From Papiliotrema nemorosa (Eukaryota; Basidiomycota; Tremellomycetes; Tremellales; Rhynchogastremaceae), in assembly GCA_032158125.1 (NCBI GenBank), contig JASKOT010000029.1, forward strand, positions 164,362 through 228,361: 64,000 bases of DNA, in the 5' to 3' direction. Shown piece by piece: positions 9,682-22,874 of this stretch; position 1 is the first letter of the stretch, and each line of letters starts with the position of its first letter. The notes below the pieces were generated by a model that was not told the DNA's origin, did no database searches, and was given only the letters and a program-made list of their open reading frames with translations. The position numbers were made by a program, and so were the translations under genes.

Positions 9682-12163
9682 ATGTTGGCCCACATCCCCT
9701 TGTTGGCGACTCTGCTATTGGGGTTAGTGGCACACGCCACGCCCGAGATACTCGAGACCAACCTCGCATATCGTTCTCCATACCTGAACGAACCGGGACT
9801 GTCTATCGATACTCGTGCTGTACACGCTCGACATGTCGATTCTCACGTGCAGATCAAGAGAGAAATCACCCTTGGTAAACTCAAGAGAGACTTATCCGGG
9901 ATTGCAAGACGAGACGCAGGGGAGATTGTCAGGCCAGATGGGGAACCCTCGGGGTATACGTATAAAGGGTATGGACTCGGAGTGACAGATTGGGGAACGG
10001 CAGGTTACGTGTACGCTGGGAATCTCAACTTTACCCATTCCGTTGCATCTGGTATGTCCCTTCTGCAGCAAATCAATCAATTCTGCTCAGAGTCGCTATG
10101 GATAGGACATAATGGAGAGGTGCCGAGGCTGACATCCAGGTGATCCGTTCGACTACTCGGTGATCTTATGGACCAGAGCCGAGCCTACCGAGTCGTACCG
10201 TATCGACGTACCCATGTGCGTCACTTACAAGGTGTTTACAGGGGAAGAGGGCACTGGACAAGTGGTCTCTTCAGGCTACGTCCTCACCTCGGCGGATGTG
10301 GACTATACCGTCAAAGTCGAAGCGTCAGGCTTGACCGCGTCCACTGTGTACTCTTACCAATTTGCCAATTGTGCGGATGAGGCAAACGTCTCACCCTGGG
10401 GCCGTACCAAGACTGCCCCGGGGAAATACGCGACCAACGTGCCTACTCAACGTTTCTCCATTTACAGTTGTTCAAACTACCCCAAGTGAGTTGAAGTGGT
10501 TTTCTGGATCAGCACTGACTATCAGCGGGTTCTTCTCGGCCTACTCTGGACCTGTAGTGCATCAAGATACGGATTATGTCGTCCATCTCGGTGATTACAT
10601 CTACGAGTCTGGCTCGGGCGGGAAAGCCATCGGGAGGGAGCCTTCCAAGGGGAAAGAGCTGGCTACATTGGACGACTACCGAAAACGATACGCTCAATAC
10701 CGATCCGACGTAAGTGGGGCGAACGTTCCTCTTGACTCTGCAGCGATGCCGCGAGCTGATCACTCACGGACGTGTAGATCGACTTGTCCTCTATGCACGC
10801 TCAATTCCCCATCATCGCCATATGGGACGACCACGAGACAGCAGACAACGATTTCAAAGCTGGTTCTTCCCGATCCAACGATTCGCTGGCCACAGGAGGA
10901 TGTGCCTATTCGGGCAATACCACCTGTTTTACCGATCGAGAAGCACACGCAAAAAGGGCGTATCACGAGTGGATACCGATCAGAGCGGTGGATATAAGTG
11001 ATGAATCGAGAATTTGGAGAGATTTCAGGTTTGGAGATCTTGTGGATGTTATTGCGCTCGATACGAGGAAATATGATCGTGATATTACGTGAGTCGACGT
11101 GAAGTTCTCTGATCTGCGCAGACGGGAGAGCTAATGAGCAGGGATCTGTATTACAACACGTGAGTCGAGTGACGGATCGGATGGATGAGAAGGTCGGGAC
11201 GAGGCGTGTGGCTGATCAAGCAGAGAATACATCAGTACATTGGCGACTGACCTGGATTCTGAGAGATCCATCATCGGTCCAAAGCAAGAGGGATGGTTCC
11301 TCGACACGCTCAAAGCGTCAAAGGATAGAGGGACCAAATGGCGAATGATCCTCAATCAAGTCATATTCAGCTCGGAAGTCCCCCATGTCATCGTCGAGGT
11401 AGTGTTGATGGTGCAGCTTCAACGGTGGACAATTTCCCGGAGCGAAAAATCCTCCAGACTTTGCGCCAAATTTTGACGGTCAGTGTCTCGCTCCCATCAA
11501 CATCTTGTCGGATCGCTGAACATTAGCCTGGGACGGGTATCAAGCTGTTCGAAAGAGAGTGCTGGACCATGTGTACAATGAGCAAATTGACAACATTGCC
11601 ATTTTCACCGGAGACACTCACGCCAATTGGTCAGTACCGCTCAACCGTGCAGCCTCCGTGCATTGCACACTGACGATCAGGCTATTCGAAACTGACCTTT
11701 CTACCGTTTACGCGGGGTCCAACGATCCATCGACGCTACGAAACGTGACCACCACTGAGAACTCGTATCAACGAGGTGGGATCGTCGAGTTTGGCGGAAC
11801 GGCAGTTTCCTCCAATGGCTGGGGAGCGTCTTACCTCACCGGAGCTAATGCGACCGAGCTCGGAAGTAAGAACTATGTCGAGTACGGCGGAGGTTTGCTA
11901 TACTCTGAAGGGTTCTGTAAGTGGTTTACCTTTGCGCTGGTGGTGGATGGGACTGATGTATAGACCGAGGATACATGTTGGCAGAGGTATCGTACGAGGC
12001 GATAACCGTATCGTACTTTGGATACCCCGGCTCATTGACTGGTCGAGTCTCCAACAACCGAACTCTGGGATTCCAAGCGGTCCAGTTGGCGGATATGAAC
12101 CAGGTTCAGAGACCTTTGATGACCCCTACAGAGGGTTTTGGAGCTACCAAGAGGGGCAATTAG
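9682..12163 (+). CDS. secreted PhoD-like alkaline phosphatase/phosphodiesterase
   Basis: The start at 9682 gives a signal peptide (MLAHIPLLATLLLGLVAHAT). Exons: 9682-10051, 10140-10485, 10526-10709, 10778-11088, 11142-11159 (18 nt), 11224-11478, 11527-11629, 11681-11916, 11964-12163. PhoD hallmarks occur in order: SGDP then VILWTR, a beta domain, YSCSNYPNGFF, VVHLGDYIYE, WDDHETADND, a DTRKYDRD block, NQVIFS, DAWDGY and FTGDTHANW, matching the Asp/His metal ligands of the family. These enzymes release phosphate from mono- or diesters outside the cell. Within the sixth exon the frame changes between NQVIFSSEV (about 11355-11380) and the downstream QFPGAKNPPDFAPNFD segment, with no plausible intron between. 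That is a frameshift mutation, a sequence error or an unusual splice. Confidence 0.88.
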
Positions 12164-12481
12164 CTTGGAACGTAAGAAATATGGATCAGGTCGGAATCAG
12201 TACATTTATAATCAGCTCTCCAGAAGTGTCCATAGATAGAGATAAAAAGTGATGTGTGTCCAACACTTTCATACAACAATCGTCGCCGGTGATTTCCATC
12301 TCGTGGCGAGCGGACGAAATCGTACAACTCTAGACCGGAATTGAAGTGTTTGGCTTTCGTCCCTGAAGGGTTTGGTCTCGAGGACGCCGTCTGAACCGGA
12401 ACCCTCTCCTGTGCTGAGTTATCTGCGGTACACCGCTCCAGGACGAGCTAACGACAGTCCCGTTCGACTGGATGTAGATGG

Positions 12482-13137
12482 CTATTGTTGTTGCTGCTGC
12501 TGCTGAAACTGTTCCCATAGCGGCCTGTCCACTTTATCCGTCGTATCCTTCTCAGCGAACAGACTTCGATGTTCCATTCCTTTCACCCGGTCATCCTTCA
12601 GCATTCTGATCATAAGCACAGGATCAAATTCTCAAGAAGAGGGTAAGGGACATACCGGTTATCTATCCTTGCGTCTTCTCCTTCTACTCCTACCATCGCT
12701 TTCGGCTCTTTTGCCTCGATGACCTGAACATGAGTGGATGCTCTATCGCTAGATGTGAAAGACGACTCACATAGTGATTATCGCAGTGAGGACAGTACTC
12801 ATCGGCCTCTTCATACTTTGTCATATCCTTCCTAAACGCCTTTTTACACTACCCATCAGTCTCTTCACAACGCCCAACCAAGTTCCGAAATATGCACCTT
12901 TTTACACATGAAAGCCATCTCCATTGTTCTGGCCAGATTATGGTCCTGCGTCTCGGCATGACATTCCGGGCACTGCTGATCAGTGCGCATCCGGCGGGAA
13001 AAGGGGGAAAGGGGTAGACTTGCGTCAAAGAACTTTTTGCAGCATGGCGCGCGAATGGCAACCTGAGCGTTGAGAATGTGTTTGCTTTCCTGTCAGCTTG
13101 TGCATCATCTGCGGACGTGTAAGCTGACTCACCACAT
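12482..13137 (-). CDS. CHY-type zinc-finger protein, 136 aa
   Basis: Six exons: 13133-13137, 13024-13084, 12898-12972, 12771-12848, 12656-12723, 12482-12605, exactly 137 codons. The chain reads MCKHILNAQV, then APCCKKFFDCPECH, AFMCKKCKKAFRKD and DEYCPHCDNHYVIEAK: paired Cys/His knuckles of the CHY zinc-finger fold. It ends in a short poly-Gln run. Fungal relatives include the mitochondrial intermembrane-space protein Hot13, but this member continues into a longer shared C-terminal block, and its location cannot be read from the sequence. The first exon is only five nucleotides (ATGTG). The second intron (12973-13023) starts GCAAGT instead of GT, and only that choice keeps the Cys-x-x-Cys pattern intact. 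Confidence 0.82.
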
Positions 13138-13357
13138 GATACTCCTGGTGCTTTCAAACTGTCGTGAGCGGGTCTTGATGCAGAAATCGTCCAGAAATCT
13201 TGTCGAAATGGAATGTCGAGAAACGCGTAGACGCGTCGGGGATTCGCCACCCAACTCCAACAGTTTTGCCACCCAGCCCACCCTTGAGGCTGACAAATTC
13301 CCCCTCTTGGCGACTGCAGGGCATGTCACTCTCACCTGTCAACAAACGCAAGCAAGA

Positions 13358-15112
13358 ATGGAGCAGGAACCGCGACCCGATCACGGCGAGAGTACCACCG
13401 ACGAGACAAATGTCTTGAGTCACGATGTCGGACTGGAACAGACCGACATGCACACGCAGGATGCCATCATTGACGTCTTGGCGCATCTTCACCCTGCTCC
13501 AGCCGATTCTTCGTCAATAGGTGAGGAGATTGACCCTCAACTACGATTGCAGAGTACCACCGCGTCACAGACCAAGGACAGTGCCGAGACCTTGGAGCCT
13601 GATGGTCTGGAAGGATGGAAGAATAAAGCCTTGCGTCAAGAGATTGTACGACTCCGGCAATTGCTGATATCGTATGGTCATACCGACCTGGCATCTCCCC
13701 ATCAACCTGCCAAGAAACGTAAACGGAGCGTATCGATAACGACTGCTCCTCAGCTCGACTCAACCGTATGGACCATCACAGAGCCGAGAAAGACAAAAGC
13801 GCCCCTTGTGGCCAAAGACGAGGAAACGGGCAAGAGGGTCGCTAAGGATCGTCGATTGGAGCTGTCTAAAGCGGTACGAGGAAAGGTGAGTCGCTCGTCC
13901 AACGCGCATGGCTTGGAGTTGAGTATAGATGAGAGCTACAATGGGTATATCTGCCGAAGATCCGCTGCCTGCTCCATCGGCCGGCGAGGGCTCAAACGCA
14001 GATTCTGCTCATCATTCGGTACCCAACTGGTTAGACCCATCCGACTCTACGAATCTGCTGGTAGGAATCCTTTGCACTGTATCATGCCGATACTGACCGT
14101 CAAGTGGACGGACCGAATAGCTACCGAGCTGCTTGAAGAAGCTAAGAATGGGCAGCACGACAAGGTACCGGTGGAAGATCTAACTCTGGACATTGTCAAG
14201 GTGTGTAATGTATCCGGCACAACCTATGTCTCTTGCTAATAATGAGGCTGCAACGAGAACCGCCTTTCTCAACTTTAGCAAGCGATACATGGCGGAGAAT
14301 GACCCATCTCAAGCGTCAAAGAAGGAACGATTCCAGAAAAACAGGCGACGATGGGCGAGAAAAGACTCGGTAGGCACCTCTGACGTCTGTTATGTACGAG
14401 CGCTGAGAGGCAGAAACAACGTAAAAGAGCCAAAGCAGCCTTGGATCCGAATCTGACTATATCTGTCCCGCCTATCGCCCTCCACCTAGACTACATGTCT
14501 TCAGAGTGCTCATCGCCCGGAGAAGATTCTGATCCGGAGGAGATGGACGAAGAGACCAAACTCGCTCGAAGTCATCGATGGGCTCAACAAATCGCCATCA
14601 AGGCTGCCCAGGCTCCAGCTGATAAAGTTGAAGGAAAAGAGTGGGGCCAAGCTCAGGGTGAAAAGGTCCTCGAAATCAGGACACCTCGATGGAGGTCTCA
14701 GGCTGTAAGTTCTGAGGGTCTTCTCCTCGATATGATGATCCATGCTAACTATCAGTTGAGCGACATTTACGCCAAGCTGGATGAGATTGCCGTGGAAAAC
14801 TCGAAAGCCCGTGCTGGACCCAGTCGCAAGGCCTCTACACTGACACCCAAGTCGGGTCACATTGCACCCACACATAGCCGGTTCACTATGTACGGGACTC
14901 TGGCTCGCAAGGGCAGAAAGCCCAAAGCAGATGGCGAGTCTTGGATGTGGAAGAGTGGAGAGGTGGGTGTATGGCCCTCTGTCGAGGGGGATGGCGGGGA
15001 TGATGGGTTTTACGGTGTTAGCGTGGGGGACGGTGGAGATTGGCGGGCAGTAGAGTCTGATGCGTTGGTACAGGCGTTAGAGGGGATTCCCAGTGATCAC
15101 CACATAGGGTAG
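13358..15112 (+). CDS. hypothetical basic nuclear-type protein, 510 aa
   Basis: Exons 13358-13885, 13929-14060, 14105-14200, 14247-14369, 14408-14704 and 14756-15112 all splice in phase 0, giving 511 codons. Features: a short helical, Leu-rich stretch (LRQEIVRLRQLLISYG, about residues 90-105), a bipartite-like basic motif (KKRKR), a conserved-looking central helical region (TDRIATELLEEAK) and a strongly basic block (NRRRWARKDSRQKQRKRAKA), then PRWRSQAL and a Gly/Asp-rich tail. This composition suggests a nuclear, possibly DNA- or RNA-associated protein, but no named domain is recognised. It is divergent from the CHY gene, 220 bp away. Confidence 0.72.
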
Positions 15113-16381
15113 TCACCGCACTAAAGAGATGCAACCCGGCCGAGAGAGCGGCTAACGCCGAAACGCCGCTTACTGCATGAGATAGCCGGTGTCCGGAAGT
15201 AATCGGAACGATGCCAATGTGGCACTTTTAGTGGGCGGGTGGCAAATTTTCAGCCCCCAAGGTGCACCGCTGGACCGTTGCCGCAAACAGAAAAACCTTG
15301 CAGTCGACCGGGGGAAGGGTCATCATCATCCACCACCCATTTCCCCACAACAACAACACCTTGTATTACTTTTCATCCCTCTACCCATCCATCCATCCCA
15401 TCCATACTAGCCTCTCACTCCTCCTGCATCGACCGCAGTACACACTGCGATCATTCTAGAAGGATCACCTTTGCTGTGATCGACGTGTAGTTCGGGACAT
15501 CAAAGTAAGTCTAACTCTTCGACGGTTCCTTTTTTTGTGCGGCAACTCTGGCCTTCTCGGGGCTCCCACCACCACCTCATACCCCCCTTCCCCCTTTACC
15601 CCCTTCATCCCATACCCACCCCCTCTGAGGAGTGCATACATGGTCGACAGCAATACACCAGCTGGGTCAGACGAGTGAGGGACGATTACCAACTGGACCA
15701 GAAGACGGGTGGGTCCAGACTCGGTTGGAAGCGGATCACCACATATTTTTCCTTATCTCTGGCATTCCATTCTCGTGTCACCCTCCCTCTCCTCTTCATC
15801 ACCCACCTTGTGCATCCAAACACTCTCCATCCACCCTCTCAGTATCACCTATCATTCGACCAGCTTGATCTCGGTGCTTCGAAGACTCGCCCTTGTGGTG
15901 GTGTGATTGCGTCTCGATACGCCCCTCGCTTGGAGTGACGACGCGACACCCCCCTCTCTCCTAAAAACAAAAGAGCACGTTTTTCGATCGACTCTCTTCT
16001 TTCCCCCACTACCCCCCCCTCTTCTCTCCCCCGATCTCACCTCTTCATCCCATTCCACATCCCTCTTCGTCGCCCCATACTTCTTCTTGACACACGGGAG
16101 TTGCATGTTCATACCTGCATCCAGGTCGTCATATATCCTCTTCTGCATGGCAATACTCGGGCACCGCTGACAAACTCCGCAGTCACCCCGGGCTATCTCC
16201 TGAACAGCATCAAACACTGTTCCCTTCGTCGACTATCCCTCCTTTCAACCTTCCCGCCGGCCCGACATCTTCTGTCACGCAAAGGGTGGATCCCACTTTA
16301 CCATCGACCCAGCATCGGTCACCCAGATCCATAGCATCGAGCCATCTCCACGTCGACTTGTACACTCTTCCCTCCATTCCC
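15113..16381 (+). promoter_or_regulatory. long pyrimidine-rich leader/promoter of MIG1
   Basis: About 1.3 kb without a convincing gene. From about 15300 onward the plus strand is strongly C/T-rich (runs of CCCCC, CTCTT and CATCCATCC), as is common in promoters and 5' leaders of basidiomycete regulators. Several upstream ATGs occur (for example near 15649 and 16106), each opening short frames only. One extends in frame with MIG1 from 16286. An intron in the leader is possible but not fixed. Confidence 0.5.
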
Positions 16382-18709
<2,328 letters not shown>

Positions 18710-18968
18710 GACTGTTGAGGAGGGATAGAAGGGCTGAACGTTAAAAAAAGACTCTGGGGTTGAATGGGAATTGACGATGGACAATGCTTTGTCCGCTCGC
18801 TGTAGCGAGACTTTACGTAGATGAAAAATATAGATGCGATTCACTCTTCTTTCTTGTTCAATCAAGACCTCTTCTCTATTACTTGAGTACCGAATGTATA
18901 CTATAGCAACACCCACGAGTTCCAATCAACATTGGTCCGATCAGCTTGCACTTTTGCATCTGCACATC

Positions 18969-19534
18969 ATGCCGTTGACCACTACAGGTGCATCGCTGCG
19001 TCGCCTTCCATTATTCTTCGCTCATTGTCCTGATCAAGCTGGAGCTCTAGCAAGGAGGCTTTCGGTGCGACCTACGCATCTGGCACGATGGAGAGATGAC
19101 GAAGCAAAGGGGTACGGAGGTGAGTCTGACCGTACTCAACACCCTAGCCTTGAAGCCCTATCCGGAATCTTCCGGTGCATGTGCTCCTGCAGAAGTGTAT
19201 AATAGCCATCTCATGAGATGAGAGGCCGAGGGAGGTGGGTTCTGACGGTACAGAGTTTGGATGCGGCTACCAACCTCTCCCCTCGTCCTCCTCATCTTCA
19301 CCTTCTCCCTCCTCCTCCTCCACAAGTCTCTCGGCAGCCTCGCAAGAGTCAGCGGGGGAAGAGCCAAAAGGACCAGTGATAGATGGCTCAGTGATGATTT
19401 TCCGTGCGGAAACACTGGACAAGGCCTGGGAGAGGATCAAAAGTGATGTGTATTGGACTGAAGGGGTATGGGATCAACAGAGGTGTTTCGTCAGGCAATT
19501 CATCCACAATCCGTCTTATACCGATGCCTCTTGA
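18969..19534 (+). CDS. YCII-domain protein
   Basis: Exon 1 (18969-19119) encodes LPLFFAHCPDQAGALARR and RPTHLARW. Exon 2, from about 19241, encodes GSVMIFRAETLDKAWERIKS then DVYWTEGVWDQQ. These are the conserved elements of the YCII fold (a small ferredoxin-like domain; bacterial YciI acts as a dehydrochlorinase-like enzyme). In fungi such proteins are short, often mitochondrial, and of unknown role. A Ser-rich insertion of about 30 residues sits in the middle. The intron acceptor (ACAG at about 19240, intron about 120 nt) is my best guess; other acceptors would change only the variable middle. The gene follows MIG1 tail-to-head by about 260 bp. Confidence 0.75.
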
Positions 19535-19991
19535 TCTTGCCATACAGGAGGGTCATCGGGGAGAGTACAGATAGCATCAAGATATGGCATTTGAGGGAGG
19601 GAGTCGAGGATAGGCCGATGCAATTGCTGATAAGTAGGATCGTTCTAGTCCTTCAACATCGTTGCATGTGGATCATGTAGCTCGAGAATGACGGGTTCCA
19701 CAGGCGACGCAGGTCTCGTTCCAAATCTTCCAACGTCCCTTCTCGAGGACGGGATGTTTGAGGGTTCTCGATCGCAAGTGACCCTCTCACGCGTAACAAG
19801 AGGGGCAAAGGGGTTTGAGGACGATCCTTTCATCTCGAGATGTGACGGTCTTCGAGCATCGGCAAGATGACTTATCTCGCTCCACCTGTCTGTCATCCAT
19901 CTACTCCAAGACGTACCTATCCCGCAGTTGTATACGCTGATCCGTCATACTGACATCTGGTTGTATCATCACGCTCGGCTATCCAGCAAGA

Positions 19992-20438
19992 ATGAACAGT
20001 ACAGCCTCCTCTTCGAAATCTGGTACGATGTCACTTATACGAAGCGCCGGCGAGAACACCACTGCTCGACCGTCCTCGTTCTCCAACGAAAATATCACAA
20101 ATAAGGAGCCTACAACGGTCGGGCAGGAGTCCAAGAAGAAACCGAGGAGTAGACTTTCCGATTTCATGGACGATCTCGATAGAGTCGGCCCGCATCAGTC
20201 GGCCTCGACGTACGAGTCAGATCTGGGGTACCCACAGGGAGATATGGATAATGAGGACGAAAGTCTTTTGGATGTTCTCACAGATGCTGCGGGGGCTGTG
20301 AGTGACACTGTGGGCGAATTTGCGGATGAGTTGAGGAGACTCGGTGGGGAAGTAGTAGGACATATTGACGGTCACCTTGCCAGAGGGAGAGGATGGTCTT
20401 GTGGCAGTCGAGGAGCGGATCGTGTGACGACTGGATGA
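19992..20438 (+). CDS. hypothetical Ser-rich protein, about 148 aa
   Basis: A single open frame from the ATG at 19992. It is Ser/Thr/Asn-rich at the N-terminus, has a basic segment (ESKKKPRSRLSDFMDDLD) and an acidic/amphipathic helix near the end (TVGEFADELRRLGG). A possible upstream exon (about 19840-19925, intron GTATAC...TCCAG) would extend it in frame, but I could not find a convincing start there, and an 83-codon frame lies on the opposite strand at 19645-19896. No family is recognised. Confidence 0.4.
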   Translation: MNSTASSSKSGTMSLIRSAGENTTARPSSFSNENITNKEPTTVGQESKKKPRSRLSDFMDDLDRVGPHQSASTYESDLGYPQGDMDNEDESLLDVLTDAAGAVSDTVGEFADELRRLGGEVVGHIDGHLARGRGWSCGSRGADRVTTG

Positions 20439-21024
20439 TATCAATACTTGAATGATAGACTGACCATGCTATGACTGATGTCGTCAGACTTGAAACTGAA
20501 GCCTCTACCCCGCTTTAATGGGCGCTTACTCCAGCGGCACTGCAACTGCGAAGGCAGATAACACGCCGTGTGCAGGTGGATGTACTGTACATTACATTCT
20601 ACTGGTACAAGTCGTTGCGAATCTCGATCTTGTCACATCGCGAATCCCAATGGTCTCTCACGCCGTTCGGCCGTCTGCTTCTCGCTCGCCCAAAGAGGAA
20701 GTCTACATGTGTGACAGTATCGAGCAGCCATCTGACATGTTCGATACCCTTTCGGGAAATCCCGTCCACGACCTTCATGACTATCGTGTCAGATATAAGA
20801 TGGTCCTTTATTCCTCACCCCCGCGCTTCCATCCCACCGCCTTCAAGCGATTGTTCCGCTCAATGTGGAGTGCAAAAAAACCCTGGAACCCAATAATGAC
20901 GGGAGACTCCCCTCCCTGCGCGCTTGACATTTGCCCATCATCCTTTAGGTTGACGTTCGCCTGTCCACCCCCCCTCCCCCATACTCACAGAATCCTACCA
21001 ATCAACCGCGATTCCAAACCATAC
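20439..21024. other. gap upstream of gene J, no gene seen
   Basis: An open frame covers much of this stretch in the same phase as gene J, but its composition is promoter-like: C-rich near 20965-20990 and T/C-rich elsewhere. The translated sequence has no recognisable feature. I treat it as the upstream region of gene J. Confidence 0.35.
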
Positions 21025-21771
21025 ATGCCGGATTCTGCAATTGATGTTGACGTGGCGGAGTCCGCAGACGCAGCTGATGAGGCGTTTGAAATGTGCGATA
21101 CCGCGCTCCAAGTCTCAATACAGACGAAACAATCCGTGCTGCTCTCAAGATCCGATGACGATTCACTCCGGACAGAGATTGAGACTGCATTAGTGGAAGT
21201 CCGACAGTTCTGGGAGACGACTCAAAGAGGATTTTCTGACGCTTTGGATGATGAATTTGGTCCGAATCCCATTCAAGGTAGCAGCGTCGCACATTTTCAG
21301 GGTGGACAAGATCGAGCAGACTTTTTGAATCAGCTCCGGAAGACTGCAGAGATAGTGCATTTGAGGATACCCTTTACCCGGATTTGCTCCTCCTGGACCC
21401 AGGGATCCAGAGGTCGTAGCAGACGGCAACGCCGGGATGGCACTAATACATCCGCCGCTATACTGGATGACTCGCGAGATCTGCTCGAAAATGAGGACAA
21501 TGAATCCAAGGATGCGTTGCGACGAGCTGAAGCGTACAGACGCATGGCGTTGAATGGCCTGGAGAGTTTAAGAGACATTGCCGATGGCGCAGACTATTGG
21601 TCAGAGTGAGTGACATTCCGCCCTGAGTTGAAATTCTGCTGAGAGGTTGTTTGTAGCTCAACGGCTGGGATCTTTCAGAAAGTACAGCTTCATTTGGAGA
21701 CGGTTTTTTATAAAGCTGAGAACACTGAGCGGGCCATAGAGAAGCAAAAAGGCACGATGGGGAAATCCTAA
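21025..21771 (+). CDS. gene J: helical protein with phase-2 intron, 231 aa
   Basis: Exons 21025-21605 and 21657-21771, split codon GA|C, 51-nt intron (GTGAGT...TTTGTAG), exactly 232 codons. The protein is acidic and helical (ADAADEAFEMCDTALQVS; ESKDALRRAEAYRRMALNGL), with a basic patch in the middle. Exon 2 (STAGIFQKVQLHLETVFYK) is an amphipathic helix placed as in A and K. No membrane segment is seen. Adjacent gene K has the same strand, intron phase and split-codon type. Sequence identity to the 34-36 kb members is weak, so membership rests mainly on architecture. The start at 21025 follows a C/T-rich leader. Confidence 0.65.
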
Positions 21772-22068
21772 AACTGATCCTTGTCCGGTTCGGCGGGCAC
21801 TGCTGGCGTGCCCATAGGGATGCGCTATTGTATGTATAGTCTTGCCCTCGCAGCAACGAACTCGGAAGCGCAGGGAAAGCCGCTTACTTGTACACCTCCT
21901 TTGATGATTCGACGTTTCTAGCGTCATGAGCTGGAGAGATGGATGATCTTTTTTCTTGATCCACAGAGTTTGGCCACCTACAGCACATACTGTACAATAC
22001 CTCAACACAGTACACCAAGCCGTCCTCTCACTTTCACAGCGGTCATCCGTTGCATACATCGCACGGAC

Positions 22069-22787
22069 ATGGATATTCTACAAGAACCGGATGTTGACTC
22101 CCTCGTGACTGTTCCCGAGCATCAAGAGTGGATTGGCCATTGCAAACGCGCTTGGGAAACCCTCACTCTCTTGAACAAGACTCAGCAGAGTCTCACTCGA
22201 TATCCCTCCCACTCACTTTCGCATCAGACAGAGCTGAAGAGTCTACATTCAGACATTGAGAAAGAGTGGGCGACGTCATACCTCACAATGAGGTCCTTGT
22301 TCCTCGGAGGTATCTCTGATGACGCACTGGAACGTGGCGCTCAGGAGACATACGACGAGATGGTCAGTCGCAACCGAGAGATTATAGAGGGGTTTGACCG
22401 ACTATCAGAGTTGCAGGCATATCTACGTGAAGAGCGGCGGAGGGTTTTGCAGAAGATTGAAGATACTGCGGGTACCACCAGATGGGAATACCTAGAGTGA
22501 GTCAACGAGTCCCCAACCTGAGAGGGAAGCACCGTACATACGCCGCTTACCATCGTAGTCGAGTCGCAGAGTGCACTGACAAAGTGATCGCTTCGTTGAC
22601 TCCCTCGACGGCAAAGCGAGACAGTGGGATCAATCGATCCCTCATCAAGACTCTTGCACTCTTCGGGCTCGCTGCAGCGTCATTGGCTGTCTGGTCAAGC
22701 TGGTCTGCCAGTCACAGTTCGAGGCAGGCGAGACGCCACCCACCTCGGTCAGATCGATTCACCCGGCAGTTTGCCTCGACAATGTGA
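22069..22787 (+). CDS. gene K: helical, probable tail-anchored protein, 218 aa
   Basis: Exons 22069-22496 and 22559-22787, split codon GA|T, 62-nt phase-2 intron. Exon 1 is a long charged helical region (LNKTQQSLTRYPSHSLSHQ; LREERRRVLQKIEDTAG). Exon 2 begins RVAECTDKVIASL and then holds one strong hydrophobic segment at about residues 171-191 (LIKTLALFGLAAASLAVWSS), followed by a basic 27-residue tail. With no signal peptide, this predicts a C-tail-anchored protein whose helical domain faces the cytosol. Function unknown. It lies 297 bp after gene J in the same direction. Confidence 0.68.
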
Positions 22788-22874
22788 TACAATTGTGTCT
22801 GCAGAAGGGTATACGGACTGTCAAAGCCGATAAATGCATGTATGTATCAATACGATCCAGCAACTACTCGTATC

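Noticed and set aside
20518..21024. In-frame N-terminal extension of gene J
   Set aside because: The frame is open, but the sequence is promoter-like with C-runs just before the ATG at 21025, and the translated part lacks helical character.
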